DNA of 64,000 nucleotides from Taxillus chinensis. Its lineage: Eukaryota > Streptophyta > Magnoliopsida > Santalales > Loranthaceae. The stretch's first letter is position 1. Each line of letters opens with the position of its first letter. The stretch covers positions 16,442,309-16,506,308 of the forward strand of contig CM042086.1 in the NCBI GenBank assembly GCA_023512835.1, written 5' to 3'. The notes beneath the pieces were generated by a model, which was given only the letters and a program-made list of their open reading frames with translations, was not told the DNA's origin and did no database searches. Positions 39,249 to 50,554 of the stretch are shown here, piece by piece. Made by a program: the position numbers and the translations under genes.

Positions 39249-40816
39249 TTACCGAAAAACTTGCGATCAATCTGAATTTCTTTTCAAACCATGAAAAGTG
39301 CCTATTTGGTATAGTTTTAAAAGCTGCTTTTTGTTTGGAAAAAAAATATCATTAGGAGTGGCCTATTTTTTGTTGTTTTTAAAAATTAACACCTCAAAGA
39401 AAAAGTGAATGTATTTTCTAAACTAGTAAAAATCGATTTCATTATTTGTTTCGTGAGGATTCAATCCTATGCTTATGAGGTAGGAGGCTTCCCTGGTGCA
39501 GTAAAAGGCCGATTAGGCAAAGGCGTGGATTGCCCAAGGAGAGGTCAGTAATAAAGTTAAATATGCCTCTAGATGAAAGAATACTAATCCAAGTTAAGTA
39601 CATCTTCCCCTTTGATTAATATTGACTCTTGACCAAGTTGAGATAGGTGCGATGCAAATGAATTATTGCATAATGTGTCCATTTATGATAAAATTCCTAC
39701 AAAAAATGAAAATGACAAATACTGTGTGTGATAGTGCATAATTTAAAATGAAACATAAGAATTAAAACGCTAATTACCTTAAACATGCATTGACATTAGT
39801 GTTCGTTTAGGATTATTGAATTGTTATATAAGGTTGGTCAAATATTAGATCTTTCAAATAATGACTTGAGCAATCGATCACTTGTCCACTAAATAGTGTT
39901 TGAACTACTTCGAGTACTACAATATGTATTGTTGTTTGTTAAGTTTCCATTCCCAACATGTTCGGCTATTATGTGTAGTAATATACATTATTATGTTATT
40001 CATCATGTTATTTGTAGTGTTGTCACTACACCTTGTACTGTACACTTGGCATGTAACGCAAGTGGCTTGTAAGTACCCATGGTGGGTTTAGATCCCGTCA
40101 AGATGTCGTGTTCAATCCCTTACAAGTGGTGTAGGGATAGGTGGACACCAATTAGTTGGATACTTGTAGTGGAGCTACAAAGTTACACCTTAAGTACTTT
40201 TGTTATATTAATATATGAAACTTTAAATTTTATATATTAGAAATTCATATTGACATAATATTGTGCTGCTAAATAAAGTTATTTTGAATTGTATTAGAAA
40301 AAAATTTATTTTTTTTATAAATTATAATTTTAAAAGTATTATAGATTTTAAAAATATATAATAAGTATTTAGTAAATAAAAAATAAATTAATATTAAAAT
40401 TTAAAAAAATAAAAATATCCTTTAAAAGTTGTCTAATATGAATCGAAAAGAAGAAGGGAAACATGATTTGGTGCATTGGGCGTCTTCGGCGACAGCATGG
40501 GACGGTCAGACTAGCAACTATGGTGGTAGTTGGAGACGGCGTGGGATGACATGGCGTGCGATTGGAGACGATGTGGGATAACATGGCGTGCGATTAGAGA
40601 TGAAGGATGGTTTAGAAGCAGGCTTCGGGTTTGGACTGTTATGCCACAATGATAAAAACCTCTCTGGTCAGGTCGGTTGGGTAGAAAAGGCTTTTAACTT
40701 CATCTGGGGCACCATGCCCGTTGTTCCAACAGGAAGCGTCTGGGCTATTTTGTTGGTTGTTAGTAGGATCCATAAAAATGTATAGCTGACTGGCTGAGAA
40801 GAATGCATAAAAATGT
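39249..40816. other. Intergenic DNA, no gene recognised
   Basis: AT-rich sequence with an especially A/T-dense block at 40190-40430. A GC-richer patch at 40440-40790 has short repeats of 'ggcgtgcgattggagacgatg' type (near 40550 and 40580). No splice-consistent gene, RNA gene or bounded element found. Confidence 0.35.
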
Positions 40817-41093
40817 CTCCAATCTCCAATGTATTAGGTAAAGTCATAGTTAAAGTTATATTTAGCTAAAATTTCTCTCCAATGCATTAGTTATATCACT
40901 AACAAAAGTTTAAAAAAAAAGCCAAATAAAACTTTAGCTGGTGATGACAGCTGAGCATATATCCTGTCTTCTCAATATTGCCCCTCCACCAACGTCGCCC
41001 TTCTCCCCACAAACCCCATCATCGCCGTCCTCCCCGTCCTCCCACCCACACACCCCATCGCCGGCTGCCCCCCCCCCCCCCATCGTCGGCTAG

Positions 41094-41398
41094 TGCGCCT
41101 TGTGCCTAGGAGGCTACGGCGCCCGGGATCGATTCGCACTGGGGCTTGAGAGAGGGATTTATTTCCCACCCCATTGACTTACCTGTGGGCAACCCACCAG
41201 GGCAGGTGAGACCACCGGGGATTAGTCTCGCGTGGCAGCAGTCCGGGGCAGGCTACCAGGCAGGTGTCGGTGTGAGGGGGCCCGAACGGTAAAACTGGTG
41301 CTAAGGGGCCCAGCGGAGCCGAGACTCGTCTTGCTCGATCTCTTGTTGTCGAAGCTTACGGTCTAGTACGAGAAGATACCCTGTCATAAAAAAAAAAA
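41094..41398 (+). mobile_element. SINE-like retroposon
   Basis: Starts near 'tagtgcgccttgtgcctagg', has a pol III B-box-like gggatcgattcg at about 41125-41136, and ends in a run of A (about 41387-41398) after 'gataccctgtcat'. The length, internal promoter-like word and poly(A) end fit a tRNA-related SINE. The A box is weak and no target duplication was found, so a short LINE tail remains possible. Confidence 0.4.
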
Positions 41399-41399
41399 A

Positions 41400-41610
41400 G
41401 TACAACCCCCCCCCCCCCCCCCCCCATCCCGATCTCGCCCCCTGCTCGCACGACGGCAACGATGGCAAGTTATCCCCCCCCCCCCCCCCCCCAAGCCCGA
41501 TCTCGTCCCTTGCTCGCGCGACGGCAAGTACCGCCCCCCAGTCTGATCTTGCCCCCTGCTCGCGCAACGGCAACGACGGCAAGTACCGGCGCCCCTCCAA
41601 GCCGTTGTGC
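41400..41610. repeat. Three degenerate tandem units with 20-C and 19-C tracts
   Basis: Units of about 65 bp, each a C-tract followed by 'gatctcg.cccctgctcgc.cgacggcaa', repeat three times. The first two C-tracts are uninterrupted runs of 20 (41406-41425) and 19 (41474-41492); the third unit has lost its tract. A further run of 14 C is at 41068-41081. The G-rich minus strand could form quadruplexes. Confidence 0.8.
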
Positions 41611-41813
41611 GTGCATGCTCCCTTCCCAATGTTAGAGATTTGAAAAATAGATTGGTAGTGAAAGAGGGTAGATTGGTAACAATAATTATTAACTAAAAAA
41701 ATAGATGATCTAAAATTAGAGTAATATTAGCTAAAATAATATTGTAGCAAGCTAAATGTAGCTTTAATTATACACTTTAACTAAGATATACAGGAGATTC
41801 TCTTATATTGCCA

Positions 41814-43483
41814 TAGGAGCCATGTTTGGCCTAACAGTGGTATTTCGTGATATGTTACTGAAATTAAGTTCAGATGAAAAGGGAAGAGCAACGAGTATTC
41901 ATCAAATAATTAAAAAGCCGTTGAAATCCAAGATCTTCATAAGAAATTAAACAAAACCCATTAAAAGAATTTGGGTATGGATCGATGAAAGAACGCATAC
42001 GGATTCTCGAGAGATTGGGCAGCACTCTTTCTTATTTCTGCATGATCTTCATGCACTAAGCAATTTGTCCTAAAAACTCATTGATCTGCTCTTATTTGTC
42101 TGTGTGGAGCGTGTCGTATATCATTGTTTTGCTGCCAGGTTGATTGACAAACGGAGACGATTTATTATTCTGTGATTCTCTCTCTACATGGAAGCCTCGT
42201 GTCGGCTGTCAAGCCGGATCCGTACCTCAGTAACACCCAACCGGATCCTAAGTTGGGCACATGAGCATCTTCAACGACGCGACGAAGCAGGGTGGTAAAC
42301 GAGCGGCTGGGAGTTCATGGGGAGGGGATAGGCGGAAATGGTAAACGACAATATGCGTTTTTGTTTTTAAGTTACCCATGATCGATTGATTAGCACGATC
42401 CGGTGAATTTATAAAGCTACTATCAGAAGCGAGCAGAGCAGCGAATCCGAATCCAAAAAGAACATGCTGAACCGACAAATAATTGCAAAATAAAAAGTGG
42501 GTCGGGGAAGTAAATATTTAAATGATTAAAAAAATCGGAAATCCTTAGTGATTGTTGTTCGAGCATTGTTTTATGAAGAAAAAGAAACCCAAATTTTGTT
42601 TAGTCAAATATCAATTAGTGCTTATTACTTCAACCATTAACAAAACAACTTGTTATTTTTAAGAAGAAAAAAATAACTGATGCCCCCCAAACCGGCGAAT
42701 ATCCACAACTATAATCAAGGACAATAATGGAGATAGAATATATATATATATATATATATATGACAAAATAAACGATAAAAATCACTAAAACTCTCCGGCA
42801 GATCCGAAAAGCAACCACCGGAGGGAAAAAAACTGAAATTTATAAAATGTAAAGATATCCAGAGAGGCGATGATTCCAGGAGTCGTTATACTAAAGATGA
42901 TTCCTTAACATTTACCTACTGGCCAAAAACAACATTCAGAAAACAACACATTGATAGATTCATGAGGTAGACCAAACCCAGAAGTTGTTGCCAACTCAGA
43001 ACAATAATAAAACTATGAATGACCAGCAAAAAAAAACAGCTCTTAAAACAATATATCTAATCCATTCAGGAGTTTGATCCAGATTCAGTAACCCGTACAA
43101 GGCGCAAAACTTTTGGCTTACCTGTGTTAATTCCAACACAGCACCAAATACCATACGTTAAATAAGCACGATTTCTACCCAACAAGACAAAAAGGCATCC
43201 TCCTCCAGTAACTTATCAAACATCGATTCACGCCCCCAAAACAAGAACATGCCACAATAGATCTACAGCTATTGATCTCAAAACATATAAGACTTCCATT
43301 TACACGGTTCAACAACAAAAACTGCAAAATCAGATCATGCAGTTCGATCAAGCACATATTTGGCTTGGATAATTGCAGCCAAAGGTATGCCTAAACTGGA
43401 AGGGATATGAATCGGTAACTAAAAAACAGATACCTAAAACACAGTCAAGAGCACCGCAGAGGCTGAATGGCTAATCAAAATAA
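41814..43483. other. Intergenic DNA and presumed ZRF1 3'UTR
   Basis: No gene supported at 41814-43000. A (TA)n run lies at about 42738-42761. The stretch just below 43484 is the presumed 3'UTR of the minus-strand ZRF1 gene. Confidence 0.4.
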
Positions 43484-45430
43484 CTAAACTGCGTTTTTCT
43501 TGTTCCTGAAACTCACTTTGAGGGATGCAAATTTCTTCTTACACTGATTGACAGTCTTTCCAGGGATTGCTGCGGCAACCCGCTCCCAGCGCTGATTAAC
43601 TTCTTTAGGGAAGGTTTTTAGTGCTTGAACCAGAGCTCTTTCCTGAACTGGCGACCACATATCTTGGTCCACACTTGAACTTATGCCATCTGAATTACCC
43701 ACATTATCAGGACTCTGATCGCTCATAATGCTGCTTGAAGCCTCCTTAGAATTCACATCAACAAAATTTTTCCCGGGACCAATCACTGATGATACTCTTT
43801 CCGTTTCATCTCTTGTACTAAGTGGAGATGCAATGGTCTGAGCAGGTTTTCTTTTTTCAAGAAATGAGTCAAAAGCTTTGGAAGCATCAGGTTTCTGGAG
43901 AAGCACTGTTTTTGTTGCCTTAAGAATCTCTTCCACAGATCTACCTGTGCCAATGTATTCTGAAATCACCTCCCACCTTTTGGATGTCCCCTTGGGATAC
44001 TTCTGCATTCCTTTCCTTAAAAGCTCAATTTCTTCTTTACCCCAAGGTTTCTCCTTTTTCTCATAGCTGCTTAACAGGACACTTCCATTGGCATCCGAAG
44101 AACCATTTGGTTGTGGATTATTTTCATATTGTTTCTCATTAACCAAGCTCTTCTTACATCCTCCTGCATCCCTAAGGAGCTTAGCCTGATCTAGCCCATG
44201 CTTACCCTCAATCCTATCACACAGATCTCTCAGTGACTGAATTCCAAGTGACATACAAAGACTTTCAACATCATCCTGAACAAGATCAAGTAGTTTCTGA
44301 GACAACACTCCAGTTGAAAGAGTTCTAAGCCGACTTCGCTCTTTTCTTAAGAGCTTCTTCTCTTTTTCTTTCTCTTTCTTCTGTTGTAAGGCTGCTTCAG
44401 CAGCTCTTTTTTCCTCCTCCTCTTTTTTCCGTCTCTCCACCTCAGCAATCCTTGCAGCTTCTTCCTCTTGCAATCTTTTTGCCAAAAATTTTGCCTCTTT
44501 TTTCCTTGCCTTTTCAGCTTTAGCCTCTTCCTTTCTCCTTATTATTCTCGGATCCCGTTTGTAGGCATTGTCAACAAGTGCACGTATCCGTGCAGATTCC
44601 TCTTTCCTAGCCTTTTCTGTGAGTTTAGCATTCTGTCTCTCCATATATCTTTTATCTTCACGGGACTCGGCTTGCTCAACATCATATTCATCAGCATGGG
44701 GAAACTCTCTCCAGCTTTTAAAGCTGTACCAGAAGTTATAAAAGCTATCCACGTCTTTCAATGGTGTGCTATCACTGCCTAGAGAGGGTGCAGGCTGGTT
44801 AACTGCCCATCGCCCATTCCTCATAAAAGCTGGACCAAAGACCTTGAAGAAATCCTGTGGTGCACAGTCTGTAGGAATTTCATCATCAAACTCATCGGTG
44901 GAGTCATAAATTCTTCTTTTCATTGGATCAATTAACACCTCATATGCTTCTTGGATGGACTTGAAATGGCTCTCAATTTCATCTTTCTTGGCTTGTTTTG
45001 CAGCTTCATTTTCCTCAGCGAGAAGAAGGGCAGCCTGCTTGTCAGGATGATACCTCAAGGCAGTTTCCCGGTAGCTTTTTCGAATCTGTTCTTCTGTAGC
45101 AAGATATCTTAGATGGCTCAACCCCAACAATGCATAATGATCTTCCTGCTTACCTCCAGTGCCGAGTTTCTTTTTACTTTTAGCGTTAAATGAATCAGAA
45201 AATCCCACATGGGCTCGTTCCTTATCATTGGTCACATTCTCAATTTCATCCCCTGAATCTTCTTCCTCTAAACATCCGAGAAGCCTAAGAGCAACAGAGT
45301 GGAAAGCATGCCCAGCCGGTTCAAACTTTAAAGCCTTGACAGGAAGGCAATTTGAGGAAATAATAATGGGTTCTCCATCTACAATATCCTCCGAGTATGA
45401 AAGGAGCCGCAGCCTACTGTGGGCACCCAT
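43484..45430 (-). CDS. ZRF1: ZRF1/DNAJC2 (zuotin-like) J-domain protein with two SANT domains
   Basis: One uninterrupted coding exon of 648 residues. The start is placed at MGAHSRLRLLSYSED (45430) because the family begins this way; the frame is open a further 16 codons upstream, without homology. Domains: conserved N-terminal stretch with SSNCLPVKALKFEPAGH (25-41); J domain about 97-185 with the HPD motif at 128-130; a charged, coiled-coil-like middle (KKEEEEKRAAEAAL, KEKEKEKKLLRKERSRLR), the zuotin-homology region; SANT 1 about 461-515 (WGKEEIELLRKG); SANT 2 about 588-648 (WSPVQERALVQALKTFP). The family binds ribosomes as an HSP70 co-chaperone and, in animals and plants, chromatin bearing ubiquitylated H2A. 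Plant members are usually intronless in the coding part, as here. Confidence 0.93.
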   Translation of the reverse strand: MGAHSRLRLLSYSEDIVDGEPIIISSNCLPVKALKFEPAGHAFHSVALRLLGCLEEEDSGDEIENVTNDKERAHVGFSDSFNAKSKKKLGTGGKQEDHYALLGLSHLRYLATEEQIRKSYRETALRYHPDKQAALLLAEENEAAKQAKKDEIESHFKSIQEAYEVLIDPMKRRIYDSTDEFDDEIPTDCAPQDFFKVFGPAFMRNGRWAVNQPAPSLGSDSTPLKDVDSFYNFWYSFKSWREFPHADEYDVEQAESREDKRYMERQNAKLTEKARKEESARIRALVDNAYKRDPRIIRRKEEAKAEKARKKEAKFLAKRLQEEEAARIAEVERRKKEEEEKRAAEAALQQKKEKEKEKKLLRKERSRLRTLSTGVLSQKLLDLVQDDVESLCMSLGIQSLRDLCDRIEGKHGLDQAKLLRDAGGCKKSLVNEKQYENNPQPNGSSDANGSVLLSSYEKKEKPWGKEEIELLRKGMQKYPKGTSKRWEVISEYIGTGRSVEEILKATKTVLLQKPDASKAFDSFLEKRKPAQTIASPLSTRDETERVSSVIGPGKNFVDVNSKEASSSIMSDQSPDNVGNSDGISSSVDQDMWSPVQERALVQALKTFPKEVNQRWERVAAAIPGKTVNQCKKKFASLKVSFRNKKNAV

Positions 45431-45509
45431 AATCTTCCAAGAGTGATAAATCCACACAAGAATATCGCACAGGAACACGCGCCCTTGTTACCAATAAGCT
45501 TCCGCTCAG

Positions 45510-46022
45510 CTGATAAACAATAACATTAGTCATTAACTGATCAAATGGCTGTAAAAAATTAAAAATCACAACTGATAAATTGAGAAAACTTCTATTTTCG
45601 CACGAATCACTATGCTGTGTAGAATTAACAGCTCAAAGACCTTCGGTAATCCATATAAATTATCAAAAATTTCATTCTGGGTAGATCTAAGATAGATCAT
45701 AGATCATCTATAACGCTGAGCAACTATACAAATACGAGTAGATGAGGGAAGTAAGCCAACCAAAATACCGCAACAGAGATTGTCCTACTTATTGTTATTG
45801 AAACCCCTCATTACCCATTAACAAGTTTCCACAAACCATGTGAAAAGAAGATCAATTTTCTTCAAGTGATATCGAATCGTTGGGACTCTCAAACAAAAAG
45901 GAACAATCGAAAAGGTTTCCTAGATGCTTGAATCATTTGGCACCAAACAAGCAGGCCATTGCGTAAAGAACAAATATCAAATAATACAAAAAAAAAATAC
46001 AAAAAAAGGAACAAAGACATAC
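45510..46022 (-). other. 5'UTR intron of the ZRF1 gene
   Basis: On the minus strand a good donor (aag|gtatgt, at 46022-46017) and acceptor (tgtttatcag|ctgagc, ending at 45510) bound a 513-bp intron between the presumed first leader exon (about 46023-46140) and the coding exon. Inferred from splice signals; no transcript evidence. Confidence 0.5.
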
Positions 46023-46129
46023 CTTTATTACGGGAGATGAACAAGAACAGGAATCAGAAGATGGGATAGTTGTCTCGAAATTTCATAACCGATCAAAGTA
46101 TTGGCTGCTGAAGGGAGAAGGGTTGGAGG

Positions 46130-46142
46130 CTGCCAAAACCCT
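46130..46142 (-). promoter_or_regulatory. Telo-box in ZRF1 leader
   Basis: 'aaaaccctaaa' (46133-46143 on the plus strand) lies at the presumed start of the ZRF1 5' leader. This is the AAACCCTAA telo-box word known from plant housekeeping-gene leaders. Confidence 0.4.
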
Positions 46143-48734
46143 AAATTGTTGGCAGAAGTGCCTACCCCCTTTTCGTTTCCTTTTATGCTTGTCTTCGTTT
46201 TATATGGTCCAAAACTAGGGGACGTGGCTCATATTTCTTTTTCTTTTAAAAAAAAATTAAAATTTTACAAAACCAAAACTTTGCCATTTATACGTACACA
46301 CGCACATTGATATATGTGTGTGTATTTTTCAAAAAAAAAATTAAAAAAAATCTACAAATGTTCAACAATCAAAATATTTAAATAATATATAATTTCATGC
46401 TTTTCAATAAAGTAATATTTTGAGGAATGTTTATTCAAAAACGATATTTTTGGAATATTTAACTTTTTAGAACTTCCTTTTAAAACATCATGTACATGAA
46501 TAACAAATATATTTTAAAACTTTTCAAACAAGAAAAATATTTGGCATGCATATCCCCACAAATGCATAAACAAACTCTAAAAATATGATCCAACACACTA
46601 TTTATCTCTCATATATTTTTGAAGAATTTTGATTTTTTCCCCTTTTTGATAGTAGTTATTTAACATTGGGTCTTGAAAACAATGAAGAAAATAAAAAGAG
46701 AAGGGAAAAAAAGTTAAAATAATATTTTAAAAATTATTTTAATAAAAATAAATAAATATTATTGAAATTAAAGTTGAAGTTAAATAAAGTACCATAAAAA
46801 TAAAATAAATTAGACAATTTGCAGCATCCCAAGGTGCATTCATGTCATTCAAGACCCAAAAATAAATTTTTGAATTTTAAGTGCTCCTTAAAAACAACTA
46901 ACATAAGCCGATTAAAGTAGGGCTTTGCATGAAAACTAATAAACTGAATTAACTTGATAACTCGACCAAACAAAAACTGATTATACTGATACAAAAATAA
47001 ATCAAATAAATCGAAGCAAATTCGGATTTGATGGATTTCGGTTTTGGGTTGTCTAACCCAATGAAAATCGACCCAACCGAACACATCTAATTTGTGTTCT
47101 TGTAGCTTTCTTGGGACTGCGTCTCGTCTTCGTCATTTGAGTTTTTTTGTTGGAAAATATTTTTTTTCCCCATAAATATTTTATACCTATAGTCTTCTCA
47201 TTTCGATACATCCATTTTTCTTAATGATATAAATACATTAATTGAGGGCACCTATTGCTTAGGGCTGGGTGGATTAATTGTCTGATATGGTATTTATTAA
47301 AAAAAATAAAATAAAAATAAATTACAGTCAAACCGTCGAAGATATGCCAAAACTTGATCAGTTTAACCGGGTTAACCCAACCGACCCGATCAAACTGTCG
47401 GTCGGATTAACCTATTTTTTTTATTGGATGGTTTGGTCAATCTACTCAACTCGACCGAGAATCAGAAATCAATTTAAATAACCGTTCAAACCGACTAACG
47501 AACACTCTTATTTAAAGTCAAAATTTAAAATAAAGAAATAAATTAGAAAACTATTGTGCAAAATTTAAATTCTATATATACAAATTTATGTGTTTATTAT
47601 AATACTTTGGTAAATATGAGTCAAACAATATACATTTATTTTTTAAATTAATTGATATTTATTTAAGGTAAATTATGAAATAAAGGTTTAGATGACTTTG
47701 AATTTAAAACTATATAAATATAAATATAAATAAACATATAAATGTAAAGTCACAAAAAATTAATAATAAATGAAATTACTTTAGTTTTAAAACAAAATTG
47801 ATGAAATAATAATTTTAAAAAAATCGACTAATAAAAATAAATGCAAGTCTATTATCCAGGGAATTATTATATAAAAATATGTTTAATTCACATTCGTGGA
47901 CTTAATTTAGATTTATAATTAATTTAAAGCAACACTTTATATTTACATTTTATTTTTAAATCTATTCATAGTTGGTTATGATCTGCCAGTGATATTGGCC
48001 TATAAGATACTCTACCTGCTTTGATATTACTATCAATAATATTATTTAGCTATATATATTATAATTAGGTAGACTAATAGGCATTATTATTATATATTTA
48101 CATAAACATAGTATAATAATATCTTTATATTAAAACTATTATAAATGGTTCGCGTCAATTATTATATTGTCTTAATGATTATGAATAATATTTTTGTAAT
48201 AGGAAAAATAGTATTCGATTATTGTAATGACAAAGCCCTACAATTACACTATTAAAGGCAAAAACACTAAACCACAAGTGCTCATTAAAAACAATAAGCA
48301 TAATAAGCACTTTGAAGTGAAAGCTTAAAATAAAGAAACAAACAAGAGAAAATATCATGTAAATTTTAAATTCTATTTGCAAATCTGTGTGTTTATTATA
48401 CTATTTTGATGAATACTAGTCAAGCAATATAGACTTACTTTTAAAATCAATTAATATTTATTTAAGCTAAATCATGAAAAAAAAGGCTTACATGATTTTA
48501 GATTTAAAATAAATAAATAAAAATAAACATATAAATGTAAACTCACGAAAATTACATAATAAATGAAATTACTTTTATTTAAAAACAAAATGGATGAAAA
48601 AATAACTTTTTTTAAAATGATAATCAAAATAAATACAATTAATTTCACTAAAAAATCAGCAATTAATTAAATAAAATATTTGTTAATATCATAATTTGAT
48701 AGTAAAATAGGAAATCAGGTCAAAATTAGTATAA
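46143..48734. repeat. AT-rich intergenic DNA with a direct repeat (47530-47830 and 48330-48640)
   Basis: No gene found. Two blocks of about 300 bp, roughly 800 bp apart and in the same orientation, share 'aaatttaaattctat', 'gtgtttattata', 'attgatatttatttaag', 'aaacatataaatgtaaa.tcac', 'ataaatgaaattactttt' and 'aaaacaaaat.gatgaaa'. A word 'agtgctc.ttaaaaacaa' recurs at 46880 and 48278. Around 47340-47480 there is a block of 'accgacccgatc/gtcggtcgg' words similar to that at 13860. The pair may be worn LTRs or MITE copies. Confidence 0.5.
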
Positions 48735-50125
48735 AAACATGCACCTCATAATAAGACTAACTCTTCAACCCCAAAACACGGGTCCTCACGTTGGCCACCA
48801 CATAAACCTATAAGTAAAGAGCTGCCTTGTCCAGCTATTCATCCATATTGTCTCCAAGTATGGAAACTCAATTTTTGGTTTCCTTAGACCTCAATCACGA
48901 TGTTTATCACCATCAAAGTTATTAGGACCATGCTTTTGTCCGCTTTGTTGGTCGTAGACTGGTATCCGACCATAGTTTGCCCTGTCAAATAACTCATCAA
49001 TCTCGAAATTGTCGTCAATCACTCCTTTGATTGGATCATCTTATAACTAGTGCTTGACAACCACATGCCCTTTCTCCACATGCGAACCACGCCTAATTTG
49101 GCCATGATAGGGTTTGTATTCAGCACCTAATGTATCATTACCCTCCTATGCAGATTGTCAAGACTTACGATCATCTTCTTGACTTCGTCTGCCTTTACTC
49201 ATCTCTTTGCCCCTGTTGGCAACGAGTAGACAATCAAGATTCTCATTGGCCTTGCCTTATGATCGAGCCATCTCAGCTATCGCAATCGAAAGCTTTGTCA
49301 TATAATGCTCCAGGGCTTCGAACTGCTACTTGTTCGTCTTGGTCGCCTCCTCCATCATCTTAACAAAGAATGCGAAAGAGAAAATTGAATCTTTACTGAG
49401 AAATTTTGATGAGAATCTCTCAATGAAAGCACCAATTTATCGATGACCTTGATTATGATTTAACAACATTTTAGAGAAAAGTAATTGAATACCCAAGCTT
49501 TAGCCCAAGCAATTTAAGTAATTAACTGAAAAGGCCGAAATATAATAATAAACCTCTATTTGAAAGTCTATAATTGATAAAAGCCAACTTGAATAATAAT
49601 CTGTCACTTGTATGAGGCCTATTTATAGGCATAACCACCAACTAGAAATTAAAATTTTAATACAATTGAAAACTAAGGTAACAGACTAATTTAACCATAC
49701 TTAAAAATACCAATTACAAAAAGGAAAGGAGATCCAAAATAAAGTACTAGTTAAAGAAGATTTCTTGGACAATACGAAAAGTGCGCGTTGCAATACACTA
49801 AGCAATGCATGTGGCGGTGTCACATTCACGATTTGTGCACAAAGCCATGTGCACGACGCTATGTGCGCAGCCGCCTCAATGCTATAGCTCACCACCATAT
49901 TGTGCAGGGCTCCTCTTGCGTTCCGTGCTGCTCGAATCTGACTAGTTTGCCTCGATGTTGACACAGTATTTTCATCACATTGTTAACTTTTCTAATGAAA
50001 ACTAGTATATTAAAATGAATGATTTTAGAAGGAAAAAAATCTTGCTCGATTAATTATATTATTATACCTATAATTAAATAAACAAATTTGTCCTTAGGTA
50101 AACAAACAATTTTTTTTTACTCACT
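48735..50125 (-). mobile_element. Ty3/gypsy-like 5' segment (leader and gag), copy A
   Basis: About 1.39 kb, parallel to copy B at 50555. On the minus strand the same leader ('aatgcatgtggcggtg' region near 49810), a gag-start region around 49440-49250 and the end with the worn counterpart of copy B's RRRDWGPRKPKIEF segment near 48870 can be followed. Several stops; non-functional. The reverse transcriptase part is absent. Confidence 0.6.
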
Positions 50126-50554
50126 TTCCTTTTGACATTTGTTTCATGCAAAATGGTGAAATTTGTTCTATAGTTATAGAGGAGTTAAACGCCAAAACAA
50201 CCCCCAAGTAAAGGAAATAAAACTTCAAGGCTATTAAAAGTAACTGTAGGCATTTTCCTTTTATGAGAAATACAAACCCCATAAAGGGAGAAAAAAACCT
50301 AAGCCGCCGCTGCTCCGCTACCGCAGTGGAAGGTGTTGTTGCTACAATACTCACTAAACAAAAACAACAATATGACAAATAAGGTTGTTTCCCTTTCTCT
50401 GACTCCTCTATTTTTACCTCATTATTTCTTAATTAAAATATCTCAAATGTTATAAAAATACCTTTTCAAGCCCCAAACTCTGAATTAGGCCTAACGATAG
50501 TCAAAATTTTCCATTCGATGAGCACAACAATGTATTGATGTTGGTTTTTGAAAA
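50126..50554. other. Spacer between the two gypsy-like copies
   Basis: AT-rich sequence of about 430 bp with no recognised gene. A 'ctccgctaccgcagtgg' word near 50310 recurs in reverse complement ('gcggtagcggagcagcg') near 58336, just before RRP44; significance unknown. Confidence 0.35.

Larger units (their letters stand above)
40817..41813. mobile_element. Tourist-like MITE with GC-rich core and a nested retroposon
   Basis: The left arm ('ctccaatctccaatgtatta', 'ttatatttagctaaaattt') and right arm ('agctaaatgtagctttaatt', 'atatacaggagattctctta') are inverted-repeat-like and resemble the arms of the element at 25112. The interior is C-rich with three homopolymer C tracts and holds an apparent SINE-like insertion (41094-41398). 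Exact ends and target duplication are uncertain. Confidence 0.5.

Noticed and set aside
45431..45478. Upstream extension of the ZRF1 open frame by 16 codons
   Set aside because: The extra residues (MFLCDILVWIYHSWKI) have no counterpart in the family, whose proteins begin at the MGAHSR-type start; they lie in the leader exon after the 5'UTR intron.
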